64,000 bases of DNA from Linanthus parryae (Eukaryota; Streptophyta; Magnoliopsida; Ericales; Polemoniaceae): the NCBI GenBank assembly GCA_023055425.1, contig JALGPY010000005.1, forward strand, positions 1,451,501 to 1,515,500, given 5' to 3'. Position 1 is the first letter of the stretch. Each line of letters opens with the position of its first letter. Shown one piece after another: positions 1-11,575 of the stretch. Under the pieces are notes generated by a model. That model was not told the origin of the DNA. It worked only from the letters and a program-made list of their open reading frames with translations, and searched no databases. The translations under genes were made by a program, and so were the position numbers.

Positions 1-148
1 GACCGAGAACGCTCACGCGAACATCACCAGTCAAAGGGACCGAGAACGCTCACGCGAACATCACCAGTCAAAGGGACCGAGAACGCTCACGCGAACATCA
101 CCAGTCGAAGGGACCGAGAACGCTCACGCAAACATCACCAAGTCAGTG
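1..148. repeat. 37-bp tandem repeat, four copies
   Basis: Units start at 1, 38, 75 and 112, with a period of 37 bp. The first two are identical; the third has one change (tcgaagg for tcaaagg) and the fourth several. The array is cut by the window start, so its real copy number is unknown. There is no coding potential. It may belong to the same retroelement 3' region as the 64-bp array at 1757, but nothing seen proves this. Confidence 0.9.
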
Positions 149-1756
149 GTATAACCCGCATCCACCTGGGACACAAGGGAGTATGGAAGCATGTGGAGTA
201 CTGTTTAAAGTTGTAGAAAAGCATGAAAATTAGTCGACATGCTCCAATGCACAAGTATAAACATTAACACATACTATATATGCAATCAGATGCTACTAGG
301 ATGTGTGCATAGAGTGAATTTTGTTACGTCACTCATAAGAATTTAAAGCAAGAAGATATGCTTTCACTCACTGCGTGCTTTAAAAAGAAGTGGAAAATAA
401 TGGTGGATGGTAAACTAGCGGGTTTGCAGTTTGCGAAACATATGCTTTCACTCACCGCTACTCAAAGAAAAATGGCGCACTGAGAGAGTAAAACCTGATT
501 AGTGGCTGCACTAAATTAGTGGTGTTTCACTAGAAAATAAATTTTTGTATGGATTCTTTAATACCCGCCAAGGCTGAAATCCTCTAAGCAACAGCGACAT
601 CAAGTTCATACATGAGGGCTTAACGCCTACGATAGGCATAGGAAAATGTTTCTCCTATCAATTTGCACAATATTCATTATGTTGGGAGCTTCAAAAGCTG
701 TTAAGTTTCATTTATTGAACTCCAACATTTGAGTTGTAATTGGTGACTAGAGTAAATTACAGAGATACGCGACAATTCGAATGAGACTTATCAAATTGAT
801 GTCACTGGGTTGTGAAGAGCTCACGACGGATTGGAGCGTGGACTGGAAGCAATTCTGAAATTGAAAAAGAAGAAAATTATAAAACTGTTGCCAGAATTTG
901 GGTATCGCGAAATAACAATTGCGCAAGCTGGTTGACGCTAGCATTAAATAAAAATGCATGCGCAAGCTGGTTGACGCTAGCATTAAATAAAAATGCATGT
1001 CATCACTGCCCAAAATTGATCAAGCAGAATCAAGTTTGTACATGGGTTTGTGAGACTCGCAAAGACGGCTACCGCATGTGATCACAAAATCAATTATGAA
1101 TCACAGATCACCGTGCAAAGCTTGAAGAATATATGCAGGAGATCCAAATCGTCACGACGCATATATGTGATAAATTCAGCGCACACAAATACGCACTGTA
1201 GGAACGTGCTATACTCTGTGATCATGAAAGATTTGTAAGATGATAAAAGTAAAAGCTGTAGAGAAGAAGACAAATACAGAAAAGAAGCATACCTGAAGCA
1301 ACAAAAGGTATGCAGAGCAGCAGCAGTGCTGTGCAAGCAGACAGAGTAAATCTCCTGGAAGCGTAGAAACTTTAGTGGGTAAAAAATAAATCTACCTACC
1401 CTACTTTAGAGGAGTTTACTTATACAAAGAAGCTAGACCCTATTCCCACATTGGCTCAAACTCTATAAAAGAGTAAATCAAATACAGTGAAAGGAGTTGA
1501 CTTGAACTCTTTAAAAAAGTCAGGTAACAAAGGAGTTTAGTCCCAAAAGGACTCAAAGCATTCTCACGTGAATACAGTGGCGGGCCCCCAAATATATGTG
1601 TGAAGTCACGGTTGAGATAAGCATACACCTGCCCCAAAAAAACATTATGGGTTTATAAAAAGTGAGAGAAACGATACCTGGGCCCAAATAAAAGTCTTTG
1701 GTCCAAGAAAATTATTGCCGCAAAGACAATATACACGGGTTAGCCTCCGTTACTCA
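149..1756. other. No gene seen; one 39-bp tandem duplication
   Basis: Only short open frames without recognisable domains are present. The clear structure is an exact tandem duplication of a 39-bp unit at 921-959 and 960-998. The stretch may be the degraded interior of the retroelement whose LTR is proposed at 2485-3362, but no protein domain supports that. Confidence 0.5.
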
Positions 1757-2352
1757 AATCGCTGCATCACATGTCGCTCGGCTAAAATCAAAACGGTCAG
1801 CCTAAGCGAACCGCGACCCGAATCGCTACATCAAATATCGCTCGGCTAAAATCAAAACGGTCAGCCTAAGCGAACCGCGACCTGAATCGCTACATCAAAT
1901 GTCGCCTGGCTAAAACCCAAACGGTCAGCCCAAGCGAAACGCGATCAAAATCGCAACATCAAATGTCGCTCGGCTAAAACCAAAAACGGTCAGCCCAAGC
2001 GAAACGCGATCCAAATTGCTACATTAAATGCCGCCTGGCTAAAACCTTAACGGTCAGCCTAAGCGAATTGCGATCCAAATTGCTACATCAAATGTCGCTC
2101 GGCTAAAACCAAAACGGTCAGCCCAAGCGAACCGCGATCCAAATCGCTATATCAAATGTCGCTCGACTAAAACCAAAACGGTCTACCCAAGCGAACCGCG
2201 ATCTAAATCGCTATATCAGATGTCGCCCGGCTAAAACCAAAACGGTCAGTCCAAGCGAACCGCGATCCGAATCGCTATATCAAATGTCGCTCGGCTATAA
2301 CCAAAACGGTCAGCCCCAGCAAACTGCGATCCAAATCGCTATATCAAATGTT
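1757..2352. repeat. 64-bp minisatellite, about 9.3 copies
   Basis: Units begin with aatcgc or a variant at 1757, 1821, 1885, 1949, 2014, 2078, 2142, 2206, 2270 and 2334. The period is 64 bp, with one 65-bp unit. Copies differ by a few substitutions each. The array lies about 130 bp upstream of a probable LTR. Tandem repeats next to the polypurine tract are known from the 3' untranslated regions of plant Tat/Ogre-type Ty3/gypsy elements. That link is an inference here. Confidence 0.9.
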
Positions 2353-2484
2353 GCCAAAAGGTCGGCCCTGGCAAGCCACGATTGAAATCGTCGAGTCAAC
2401 ATTACAAAGATAAGACAAGTGTGCCAAGTTGTCGTGATTCGAGCAAGAGACCAAATGTCTCTTACACAAATCACGAGGGGGTTT

Positions 2485-3362
2485 TGTTGGCACGTAAATT
2501 TCAACCAAATATTTTAACGTGTGAGATTTGAGAATCTCGCCAAGTTGGACTTGCTCCCCAGATACACTCAAAGTAGGGGATAAAAGATGAAGAAATCTTC
2601 AGTATCTTCTCTCACCTTTCAAAGATAACGATTTGTTATTCTTGAAGAGGAGATAAGAGATCTCCGCGATACTTTCGAAGTCAGGAGATTAGCTGATGTT
2701 TGAATTCAAATTCAAACTAAGAGATACGAGATAAAATATGTATCTCAAAAGATTGACTCTCTGAACCTCTATAAATAAGAGGTTTCACAGAGAGGAAGGG
2801 ACTTTTCCGGAGAGAGATTTCACTTTGAGATCCTGGAGAGACACTTCTTTTCAGATCCTGGAGAGACACTTCATTTTGAGATCCTAGAGAGAAGAGTGAA
2901 ATAGTAACGCCATAGACATAAAGAAAGCACTCACACAAAGCAAAACGCTTCCCACCAGGGTAAGCCAAGCTCGTAGTCCAAAGAGACGAGACGCTAGACA
3001 ACAGAGCCAAAGCTCAACAAGCGTCCATGGCGTCCAACTGGTAAAGGGTTCCAAACCCCAAAATCCCTCTCTCACACTCTGCTCACTATCTTTCTTCTAC
3101 ATCAGAATATCAAATGTAGTCCATTTCAAGTTCATGTATCTTTTTGGGTATAAAACCCACAAAATCAATGAAATCAATCTTTCGTTCCATTTATTTTGTT
3201 TCACGTATCTTGTATTTTATTTTGTGTCTTACTAATCAGGGGTTCCACACATAGTTAGGGTAAAATCAAGAAGACTAGAATCCACTTCAAACAAAAATAT
3301 TTGTTACGCAGATTTTTAAACCAAAAGCTATAAACTCGGCTTCTTAAAAATCTGTGTCTACA
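2485..3362 (+). mobile_element. Probable LTR, Tat-type Ty3/gypsy (3' LTR or solo LTR)
   Basis: The interval starts with TGTTGG and ends with TCTACA, so it has TG...CA ends. A G-rich tract (gaggggg, 2475-2481) sits just before it. It holds a TATA-like box (ctataaataag, near 2769-2779) and three short direct repeats of a gatcctggagagacact-type motif at 2830-2890. About 877 bp is reasonable for an LTR. No matching 5-bp target-site duplication is visible (ggttt on the left, gtcac on the right). It is therefore more likely a 3' LTR attached to upstream element sequence, including the 64-bp array, than a clean solo LTR. The boundaries are tentative. Confidence 0.45.
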
Positions 3363-3518
3363 GTCACATCACTGACTTTTCAACATGACCAACTTTTTTC
3401 ACCAACCCATACATCTTTTCTCGTTAACTTTTTTGTCACGGACTTTTTTCACCCCATCTTTTAAGACAACTTAAAATCCAAAAAATCCACACCAAACCCA
3501 CCCAAGATCTAACCTAAA

Positions 3519-3605
3519 ATTTCGGAACAGATGCCGGATGTCTCAGTTACCTCCTGGTGCGGTAGGTATGGTAGCCCTTGGCTACTGCCTTTTGTAATTT
3601 GGTGC
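3519..3605 (+). repeat. Dispersed repeat, copy 1 (partner 8321-8407)
   Basis: About 87 bp starting aaaatttcggaacag and ending ccttttgtaatttgg recurs in the same orientation at 8321-8407 with roughly ten differences. The two copies bracket the importin-alpha segment. No terminal structure allows assignment to a transposon family. Confidence 0.75.
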
Positions 3606-4955
3606 ATTCTGACACGAGTTGGAACAACTTTTTTATCAAAAGCTATACCTCCTGGTTGTTGTCTCCATGACCATTGCGAGCTGTAGCTTTGATGGACAAG
3701 AAAATGGCCATATTGCCATGATCTTGAATGATGTAATATTCAGTCATTGGTGTCCGGAAAAGCAAGGAGCCTAATGCAGGACCAGGGTTATAGTATAAAA
3801 AATCGTGTTGAGATTTGAGACACATGAACATCCTTGACTGGGTTAAGTCATCCCAAACCCTGACATTCTGTGATAATAGAACACACTTGAAGTTGTTGAT
3901 TGTTAGCACTAAGTCTACCAAGACAGGTTGTTATTGTTCCCCAATAGGTGTCCAGAATTGCTGCTCATGTCTTTACTTCTACCTAGAAAAGGCCCCACTG
4001 CCATGTTTTTGAAGATTAGATAACCATTGTGTTCTTTGGCGCACCATAAATACATATGTTAGTGTTTCAAGGTTGTTCTATGCACCCTCCAACTTCAGGG
4101 GTGTTATGAGCTTATTAGCTATGCCGTTTAGTTTAGGGTCTATATGAAATTAATTAGCGCGATTAATCTCATTCTCCGTAGTTAGTCCGTCGCTTAGCAT
4201 TCATATTACACCTAGATGGCAACATGTGGAGGACCTTGAGTTAATAATTTTGAACATTTTTGTGTAGTTCAGCCTGCAAGGCTGGCCTTACGAGAAATCT
4301 ATAAACATCTAGCCAACTGCAGGTAAAAGAATATAGACACTATAAACTATGAAGGCATAGATTGGAATGCCCTTCATGATTTCTCCTCAGTTAGCTTTAC
4401 TGGTAACATCCAAGCTTAGTGGATGTGTTTGGGTCCTTTGGGAAGTTAGTTTATGGTATATATTCAGTGCTGTATTTGCCACCGGGTATGCCACCGGGTA
4501 TGCCACAATGCCAAATAAGGCACCGACACCGACCAATTGACTTGTAATCTTGTATTGATGGTTTTACATAGTTTCCATTCTTTCATTATTATTTGATCGA
4601 CGTATCTCATGTTCTTGTGATGTATATTAAATATTGTTTTTCTTGCATACCACGTAATTCTAGCCGGTATGAATTGTTACACTAAACTGGTATTTGCTCC
4701 AGTTTTGTTGAATAATTCATAATATGAAGAATGTAATAATGCATTCATGATGGATTCCATCCATTGGAATTTTACAATACTTAGTTAAAACACGATCCAC
4801 GGTTACATGCTACTGAATTTTAGTGGGAAAGTAGTGAAATTTCAGATAAATAATAATTCGTGTTAGTATATTTATGACGTAAGAGTGGTAGTTAAAACTT
4901 GAAATAGTAATAACATGGTGGTTAAGCTTAAAAATGGCAATATATTTGGTATTTC

Positions 4956-4959
<4 letters not shown>

Positions 4960-4999
<40 letters not shown>
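4960..4999. repeat. Poly(T) tract, 40 nt
   Basis: Uninterrupted run of T. It may be the tail of a minus-strand retroposon, but no SINE or LINE body was recognised beside it. Confidence 0.9.
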
Positions 5000-5001
<2 letters not shown>

Positions 5002-5322
5002 CACGAGAGCTCCAAGGCCAAATATTGGCATTTTCTACTATTCAAGTACCAAATTTGTGATTGGCATTTGGCACCTCGTTGGAGGTGACCAACGTTATAC
5101 TAAAACCCTCTGATTTTGTCTAAATTCTGTGATGTAACTCGGAGTGATGGCAGCGGAAGCTCTCATGACAAATACTTTATTAGTGGTGTCTAGAGCACAA
5201 AGGAACTTCACTATTTCTCTTTGGGCTTACTTTCAACATATCTGTGAGACAACTTGAATTTTTTCTACTGTAATTTTTTTGGAATCTATGGAGACTGATG
5301 TTTCCTTCTGTGCTCATTTCAG

Positions 5323-7013
5323 GTTATCATAGACCATCAAGCTCTGCCTTGTCTCCTGAGCCTGCTGACAAATAATCATAAGAAAAGCATTAAAAAAGAA
5401 GCTTGTTGGACAATTTCCAACATTACAGCTGGAAGTAAAAATCAGATACAGGTAAGCATATTTTACCTGATTCCTGATGCACAGGAGTCTAAAGTTCTCA
5501 CCTTCTGGCTGTCCATGGTTTTAAAAAAGGCATGAATGCAGTATCTTCAAGCGGTTGTAGGCTGTAAGAGCATCTCCAATAGTAAAACAATGAATTAGCT
5601 AAATCTTAACTAGTTAAAACTTCAATGAATATATGTGCAAGTGTTTGCTCCAATGATGTTATGTATTTTACATGACTTTGTTGGTATTTTACAAGACTTT
5701 GTTGGTATATAGTAATTAAAATAATTGAATATTACATTAAAGTAGGAGAGAGATAGACAAAAAATTTGAACTCCCTACCTTCTACCTAGCTACTAGTAGA
5801 GAGAAGGATACATGATATGTAAATTATTGAGTCGTTTAAATAGCCTATTGAAGCGCTGTATTGTACCCGCTTATGTATATTTTCACTAAACTGGACGTTC
5901 ATCCAATCTACTGGAGATGCTCTAACAGAGCTTTGAGGTCAATGATCCTCTAGGCATGATATGCAGCATCTTCAAGCATGGTTTAAAAAAATGCAGATAC
6001 CGTCATGTTAAGGTCAATACTTCATATTATTCACAGATGAGTTGGCTGTTTCTCTTGCGTAAAGGCCATTACTGTACTGTTACAGCCGATAATCTACACA
6101 GTTATACAGCCGATTCACTAGCATTACAGTTGCCGATTCCCTATGTTTATGTCCAATTTTCTAATGTTGTATCTTGCAACATTTAAAAGATTTACACATT
6201 CCGGGTCCTCGTTATCATGTCTTATACGGCCTGGTACAGTTAGAATGCGACCGTTACGGCGTGGGTACTGTTCTTTCGAACCATGCTTCCAAGATGATCT
6301 ATGTCCTATATGAATATTTAGTATCGTAAGTTCGTAACCTAGTCAAATTCTAATGTAGTCTGATAGATTATCTATCCAGTTTATGCTAATTGCTTATGAA
6401 TGATGTGCAGGCTGTGATCGAGGCAGGTATCATTGGGCCGCTTGTGAATCTGCTTCAAAGTGCTGAGTTTGAAATCAAGAAAGAAGCGGCCTGGGCTCTT
6501 TCGAATGCGACATCCGGCGGGACCCATGAACAAATAAAGTAAAATCTGATTGTAACTGTTTTTATGCTCATTATCAAACTTCTTACTGTGTTGATTGTAG
6601 AGATTAATTAATTATTTTTTTACTTTGGTGGCAGGTTTTTCGTGGAACAGGGCTGTATAAAACCACTTTGCGATCTCCTAATTTGTACTGACCCCAGAAT
6701 TGTCACTGTTAGCTTGGAAGGGCTTGAGAACATTCTTAAGGTTGGTGAAGCTGAAAAGATCTCAGGTAACAGTGGGAATGTGAATCTGTATGCTCAGATG
6801 ATTGATGAAGCTGAAGGACTGGAGAAGATAGAAAATCTTCAGACTCATGACAACCATGAAATATATGAGAAGGCGGTGAAGATCCTTGAGACATATTGGT
6901 TGGAGGACGACGATGAAGAGTTGACTCCAGCAGGTGGTGATGTTTCTCAAGCTGGTTTCAACTTCGGAGGAAGTGAGCTTCCAGTTCCATCTGGTGGATT
7001 CAACTTTGGTTGA
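5323..7013 (+). CDS. Importin subunit alpha, C-terminal exons (partial)
   Basis: Importin alpha is the cytoplasmic adaptor that binds classical nuclear localisation signals through armadillo repeats and hands cargo to importin beta. Three exons are seen: 5323-5451, 6411-6538 and 6635-7013, with good GT-AG junctions and consistent phase. They encode the last armadillo repeats ([78 protein letters not shown]). They continue into the family's acidic, glycine-rich tail with GFNFG-like motifs and a stop at 7011-7013. No frameshift is seen. The N-terminal importin-beta-binding domain and the first armadillo repeats are missing. Either they lie left of the window beyond an intron of more than 5 kb containing the LTR at 2485-3362, or this is a 5'-truncated gene. 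The family assignment is secure; function is not. Confidence 0.88.
5568..5922. mobile_element. MITE, PIF/Harbinger-like, in an importin intron
   Basis: The terminal inverted repeats are GAGCATCTCC on the left and GGAGATGCTC on the right. TAA flanks both sides (5565-5567 and 5923-5925), as expected for a TWA target-site duplication. The 355-bp element has no coding capacity and sits in the intron between the first two importin exons. A relative lies at 10838-11131. Confidence 0.8.
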
Positions 7014-7665
7014 AGGTATGCTGGGTTTTTAGTATCTTTTTTTTGGTCGTGAGCTATGTCTCAATATTGAGTTTCTTTTTAAGACAATTGAGAATTTTCC
7101 AATCAAAATATTTTCTATACCATACCTTCGTATATGATTTTTTTCCCTCTGTGTGGTATATTTAAAAGCATTCTCTCTGTCCTATTTACTTCGCACAGTA
7201 ATCCCTTTGATTGTTTGAAGATTCATTTTTTGGCTTGGGATTCTTTCATTTGCATTGTCAGAACGTATTAATTTGGGTTTCTGTACTTTGCAGGGCCTTT
7301 TGTCGAAACCCCCCCGAGCTCTAGGAAGAATTGTCAGTCGTGATTTGGTCATGGTTGAAGAAATATTGCCAGAGTTATTATTGTTTACGGGTCGAGTCAA
7401 AGGGTATGCTACTGCATTATCGGATTTATTACATGGTTTGGCGCCATTGCTGTGAAGGAGTTCTGTTCAAGTCCCAAATCGTTTATTATTTTTGTTACCT
7501 TCTTTTTCCAAGTTTGTCGGAGTTCTTTTCTTTTCAGAAAAAGATGCATGTATATATATGTCAGTGCATCAAGAGAATGCTCTGTTTTAGTGTCTGTTTG
7601 AGGGAGCGAAGAATCGTAAATTTTTTATCTACTGTAGAAACAGTCAAGGTCTTATTATGACTGAA
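7014..7665 (+). other. Importin alpha 3' UTR with a probable intron
   Basis: Two bases after the stop codon a donor-like AAG/GTATGC occurs at 7016, and an acceptor TTTGCAG/GG ends at 7293. This suggests a 3' UTR intron. The sequence after it, to about 7665, is the likely distal 3' UTR. No canonical AATAAA was identified with confidence. Confidence 0.5.
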
Positions 7666-8237
7666 TGAAATGTTATATTGGTTGACCTTATTCTATGGAT
7701 TCAGGTGGTTTTGCATTGATGTTTGTAAGTTTATGGTTTATGTTCATATGCTTGATCATTCTGGGCCGATTAACATCCATAGAATTGTAACGATATAAAG
7801 AAGATTAACAAGACCCTGGATGAGACCCACATTCTGAGCTTAATTACCTCACTGGTGACCAGTGATCACGGACAAACAAACAGCTGAACTTTTAAATGCT
7901 TTAACACCCTTCGCGATTTCAAAACTGCTTAAGGATATGTTGAAGCAACGATTAAGCACATCATGATCTGAGTTTAACATAGGAGTTGGAAAACATTTAC
8001 CACATCAGGATCCGAGTTTGGACATAGGAGTTAGAAAAACATTTACCACATTGTCCACATCAGTATCCGAGTTTGACATAGGAGGATCCAGTGCCGCGTG
8101 TTGTCAGTGGCCTAAATTGAATTGTCTCCGAATTAATGGAAGCAGAACTCGGGTTTTGTCAAGCCGAATCTGGAGTCAGCAACAGTAATCGCATATTGTG
8201 ATATTTCCGAAACTAGATTGAGTTTCATCTTACAATC

Positions 8238-8302
8238 TCATAATCCAACTCGTCCAGACAGGCTCAGTATTTTCATGGACGAGTGCTTGTTGTTATGCTT
8301 AT
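8238..8302 (+). repeat. Dispersed repeat shared with 63758-63815
   Basis: Both copies read roughly ctca-aatccaactcg-ccagacaggctca and end with ggacgagtgcttgt, in the same orientation. The copy on the right lies just upstream of the L7a pseudogene. The family is unknown. Confidence 0.65.
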
Positions 8303-8320
8303 TGGTTTACGAGATGTAGC

Positions 8321-8407
8321 TTAAAATTTCGGAACAGCTGCCGAATGTGTACCTCCTGGTGTGGTGGGGTAAGGTAGCCCTTGGCTACTCCCTTTTGTAA
8401 TTTGGAT
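8321..8407 (+). repeat. Dispersed repeat, copy 2 (partner 3519-3605)
   Basis: Same orientation as copy 1 and about 88 percent alike by eye. The pair brackets the importin-alpha fragment. Confidence 0.75.
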
Positions 8408-9714
8408 TTCCTTTTTGACAAAACTAGGTTCCACCCCGCGAGTTGCGCGCGGTGTGGCCTTGACGTGACCTGCATAGTCGATAGGCAGACTAAGATATTT
8501 ATGAAGACAGGTTAAGTCCTGCATCTGTATACATTGTTTGGCGTGACCATTTAATTACTGGTATATGATTACTGTGGCGTAAATTCAAGAGAAGAAGTAT
8601 GACATAGAGATGGAGGGTGGTTGATCACAGTTCACAAATCATCGGGTCTGACGTAAATGCATGGAGGGTCAACCACCCTCTGGAAACATCCCATCTCCCT
8701 GTAGCGAGCCTCATTCTTGAGCCTGCACGATGCAAGCAACTCCAAAGAGCAATTAATCATAGTTGTCATTTTCCAAACTTGGAAGGGGTCAACTCCAAGC
8801 CTTCTGTGGAGGAATCATTCAGTTCATTCATTCCCAGTCTCGAATCAATATTACGGGAAACCTAGGAAAATACGATAAAAAGAACATATCATTGACAGTT
8901 TCAAATTTGAATAAAATCCTAAAAGATGGTACACTCTAAAGTCTAAACCATTGAATATTTAGACAAAACACATGCTAAATAAGGACACAATGAAAAACGT
9001 ACATCACTTGCAACTCCATGCAAAACTTAGGGCTGGTGGTTATTACATAAAAGGAATTTCAGTAGAATGTTTGTTACTAAGCATGAGAGGAATGTCAAAG
9101 TTTTATATCGACCAATATATAAGCATATTGGTAGTTCGATTCTGGGCGTAGAAGGTATTCAAATGGTTTCATTTATGCACGGTAAATGGAACGTGATGCC
9201 CTTATACAACGCTAGTGGGAAGAAGAAATACAGGCGCAAACGAAACCAAAAACTCTAATAAATCGAGCAACTGATCAAGCTTACCAAAGCAAATTCACAA
9301 TTTCCCCTCAGTGAGGAACAAAGCGATGATCAAATAGTTCTAAGAACAAGCATGCTACGTATGGTTTGCTATTCAGGAAGTAACTTGATCGCACACAATA
9401 TAGAGTTATAAAACCTTATCTATATGGCATTCATAAACTTGATTCAACAGGCTACATTCAAATGCATGGCAACAAACTTGATGGGTAATCAGATCCACTG
9501 AAAGGAGCACCTTTACCATCCCAAGACACCACACCGCCAAAAGCAGGGACGACAAATAGCAACGACTCTCTTGGAACCTACACACAGTTGTCCACGTATA
9601 TAAGCAGATCCTTTCTTTTATATAGATAGTAGGATTAATCACGAAATTATCAAAGAGAAGAATAGTATTTTATAAAAAAGAGAGAGAAGAATAAAATAAA
9701 ATATTATTTAAAAG

Positions 9715-10075
9715 AAAAAATATCCTTGTTGTGCAGGTTGGCACATAGGTTTGCTGACTTGTTGTGCAGGTTAGCACATGAGTTTGAAAAGAATGGGTCA
9801 GACAGTGGGTTTGAAAACAATGGGTCACGCTTGCTGAAGTACCCGTACCAGACTACCAAGTCCATTGAGAAGACGAGCTGACTTATTTTGCAGGTTGCAC
9901 ATGGTTTTGAAAAGAATGGGCCAGAGTGGGGCAGGCAGGTCCCGCAAGTGGGTCAGACAGTGGGTTTGACAACAATGGGTCATGCTTGCTGAAGTAGTAG
10001 TAGCAACCAGTACCAAGTCCATTGAGAAGACGAGCTGACTTGTTTTGCAGGTTGCATATGGTTTTGAAAAGATAT
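9715..10075. repeat. 157-bp tandem repeat, about two copies
   Basis: The motif agacgagctgactt recurs at 9871 and 10028, giving a period of 157 bp, with part of a further copy before the first. Each unit also carries gggtcagacagtgggtttga and accaagtccattgagaaga. There is no coding signal. Confidence 0.8.
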
Positions 10076-10837
10076 TGTAGTAACTCAACGGTCATTCTAA
10101 GAGTTGACGAATGGGTTATGGCCTTAAATATGACAGATTTATCAAAGGAGAACAAATCACAATGTTGGTTGAGTGGCGAACTCTAGATAAAATATTATTT
10201 AAAGGAAAACTCTAACCCATTGAGGAAGCCACTAGGTCACCTGAAGCGAGAACGAAAAAACGGCTCATTTATAACAGAACGATCGAGTTTGAAAGTGGCA
10301 CAAGAGCGTCTATATCTAATACTTCATTTTTTTTTCAATATAACAAGTTACAAAGATGCAATTAATTTTACTTTTTGTACAAACAAATCATGTGAATTTT
10401 AGTGGTTAAAGGTGGTGACACCAGATATCTACCGTGGATGGACTTTCTTTTACTTTCTGTTGTTGTTGGAGAAATGTCCCTAGAAAAATACTTCTCGCAT
10501 GGTAATTGGTTCGGGTACAGTGGAGTTCCACATCATTCAATGTAGAGTAGGACAAAAAGGCTCAGATGCCTACGAACAACGTCACAAACTCTACACCGTG
10601 ATAGCAAAGTGCACCATTATATCCACACAAACAGGTCAACGTCACAAACTCTCTATCAAACATAGAGATCCACGCTCATAGCAAAGTGTGGTACAACCAA
10701 TATAACAATACAAATTGTAGTTTCTGTTTAGGTTGTGGTATGTGGTATGTGGTATGTGGTATGTGAGTGTTTTTGTAATAAATACAAACCCAGGGTCTAG
10801 CTATGCAATTACTAGTATAGTTTCTTAACTACATTAA
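10076..10837. other. No gene recognised; short TATGTGG repeat
   Basis: About four copies of a 7-bp unit (tgtggta) occur near 10735-10763. The motif caacgtcacaaactct occurs twice (near 10578 and 10638). No open frame here looks real. Confidence 0.5.
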
Positions 10838-11131
10838 GAGCATTTCCAACAATAAAATTGTTAAATAGTTAAATTTTAAATAGTATGAACTCAAGTTAAC
10901 ATGATTTTTTATTGTTTGCTCCAATAATATTATGTATTTTACTTAAATTTGTGGGTATTGAATTATAAATAAAAATATCTATTAAATTAGAGTAGGAGAG
11001 AGATAGGCACAAAAAATTTAACTACCTACATTCTAGATAGTTATTTAACTAGCTCATTAGAGCTCATTATTTCTTCTAGTTATGTAAATAATAAATAAAC
11101 TAATTCTTTTACATAACTATTGGAGATGCTC
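10838..11131. mobile_element. MITE, PIF/Harbinger-like, second copy
   Basis: Ends are GAGCATTTCC and GGAGATGCTC, flanked by TAA at 10835-10837 and 11132-11134. It shares interior sequence with the MITE at 5568-5922 (for example agtaggagagagatag). Non-coding. Confidence 0.8.
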
Positions 11132-11134
11132 TAA

Positions 11135-11383
11135 TAATAGTGTTTATTCCAGCTGTTATTGGTTAACGAGAATTAAACAGAACTTGCCCGATTCTGCTTA
11201 GAACCCGAACTTTTGAGTTTCTTCACAGTAGCCATGTCGCCGGCTCCGTTCTCACTCTTTCTACCAGCAAAAAAATAAGCCTACACATCTGGTCTGGCCA
11301 TACAAGATCTGAACAAATCTGAATCGGAAAACAGAGGGTGAGAGAGAGAACTTGACCTGCTCCGGCCGTCAATCGATCGTGGT
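11135..11383. other. Left flank of the chromovirus array
   Basis: Unique-looking sequence without a gene. Its last five bases, gtggt (11379-11383), are the left target-site duplication. Before insertion this sequence continued directly into 31506. Confidence 0.8.
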
Positions 11384-11487
11384 TGTAATACCCCGATATT
11401 TTAGGGGGTATTTTAGGGAGTTTAACGAATTTTTCGGGCCCTTATTTGAAGTTACAAAAGTTGTTTTCGTTCACTAAAAGTTGTTTT

Positions 11488-11525
<38 letters not shown>

Positions 11526-11529
11526 GTTA

Positions 11530-11575
<46 letters not shown>

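Larger units (their letters stand above)
3363..5322. other. Region upstream of the importin exons; unrecognised minus-strand frame
   Basis: None of the exons that should precede the importin-alpha segment was found here. A minus-strand open frame at 3921-3643 (92 codons) ends next to a donor-like GAG/GTATAG. It could be a real exon, but I recognise no family in it. A short duplication (ccaccgggtatg) lies at about 4480-4506. The rest is AT-rich and unremarkable. Confidence 0.35.
7666..9714. other. No gene recognised; short repeats
   Basis: Contains a tandem repeat at 7957-8087 (three copies of a 44-bp unit, one enlarged to 55 bp), a dispersed segment at 8238-8302 that recurs at 63758-63815, and the second copy of the 87-bp repeat at 8321-8407. 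At 8614-8682 an inverted pair (gagggtggttga and tcaaccaccctc) could form a hairpin. Open frames at 8617-8865 and 9067-9258 have no recognisable domain and could be chance. Confidence 0.5.

Noticed and set aside
1..2352. Regularly spaced repeats that could suggest a CRISPR array
   Set aside because: Units are directly adjacent with no unique spacers, the context is plant nuclear DNA, and no cas genes exist.
2485..3362. Clean solo LTR
   Set aside because: No matching 5-bp duplication, and an adjoining minisatellite suggests attached element sequence; kept as a probable LTR only.
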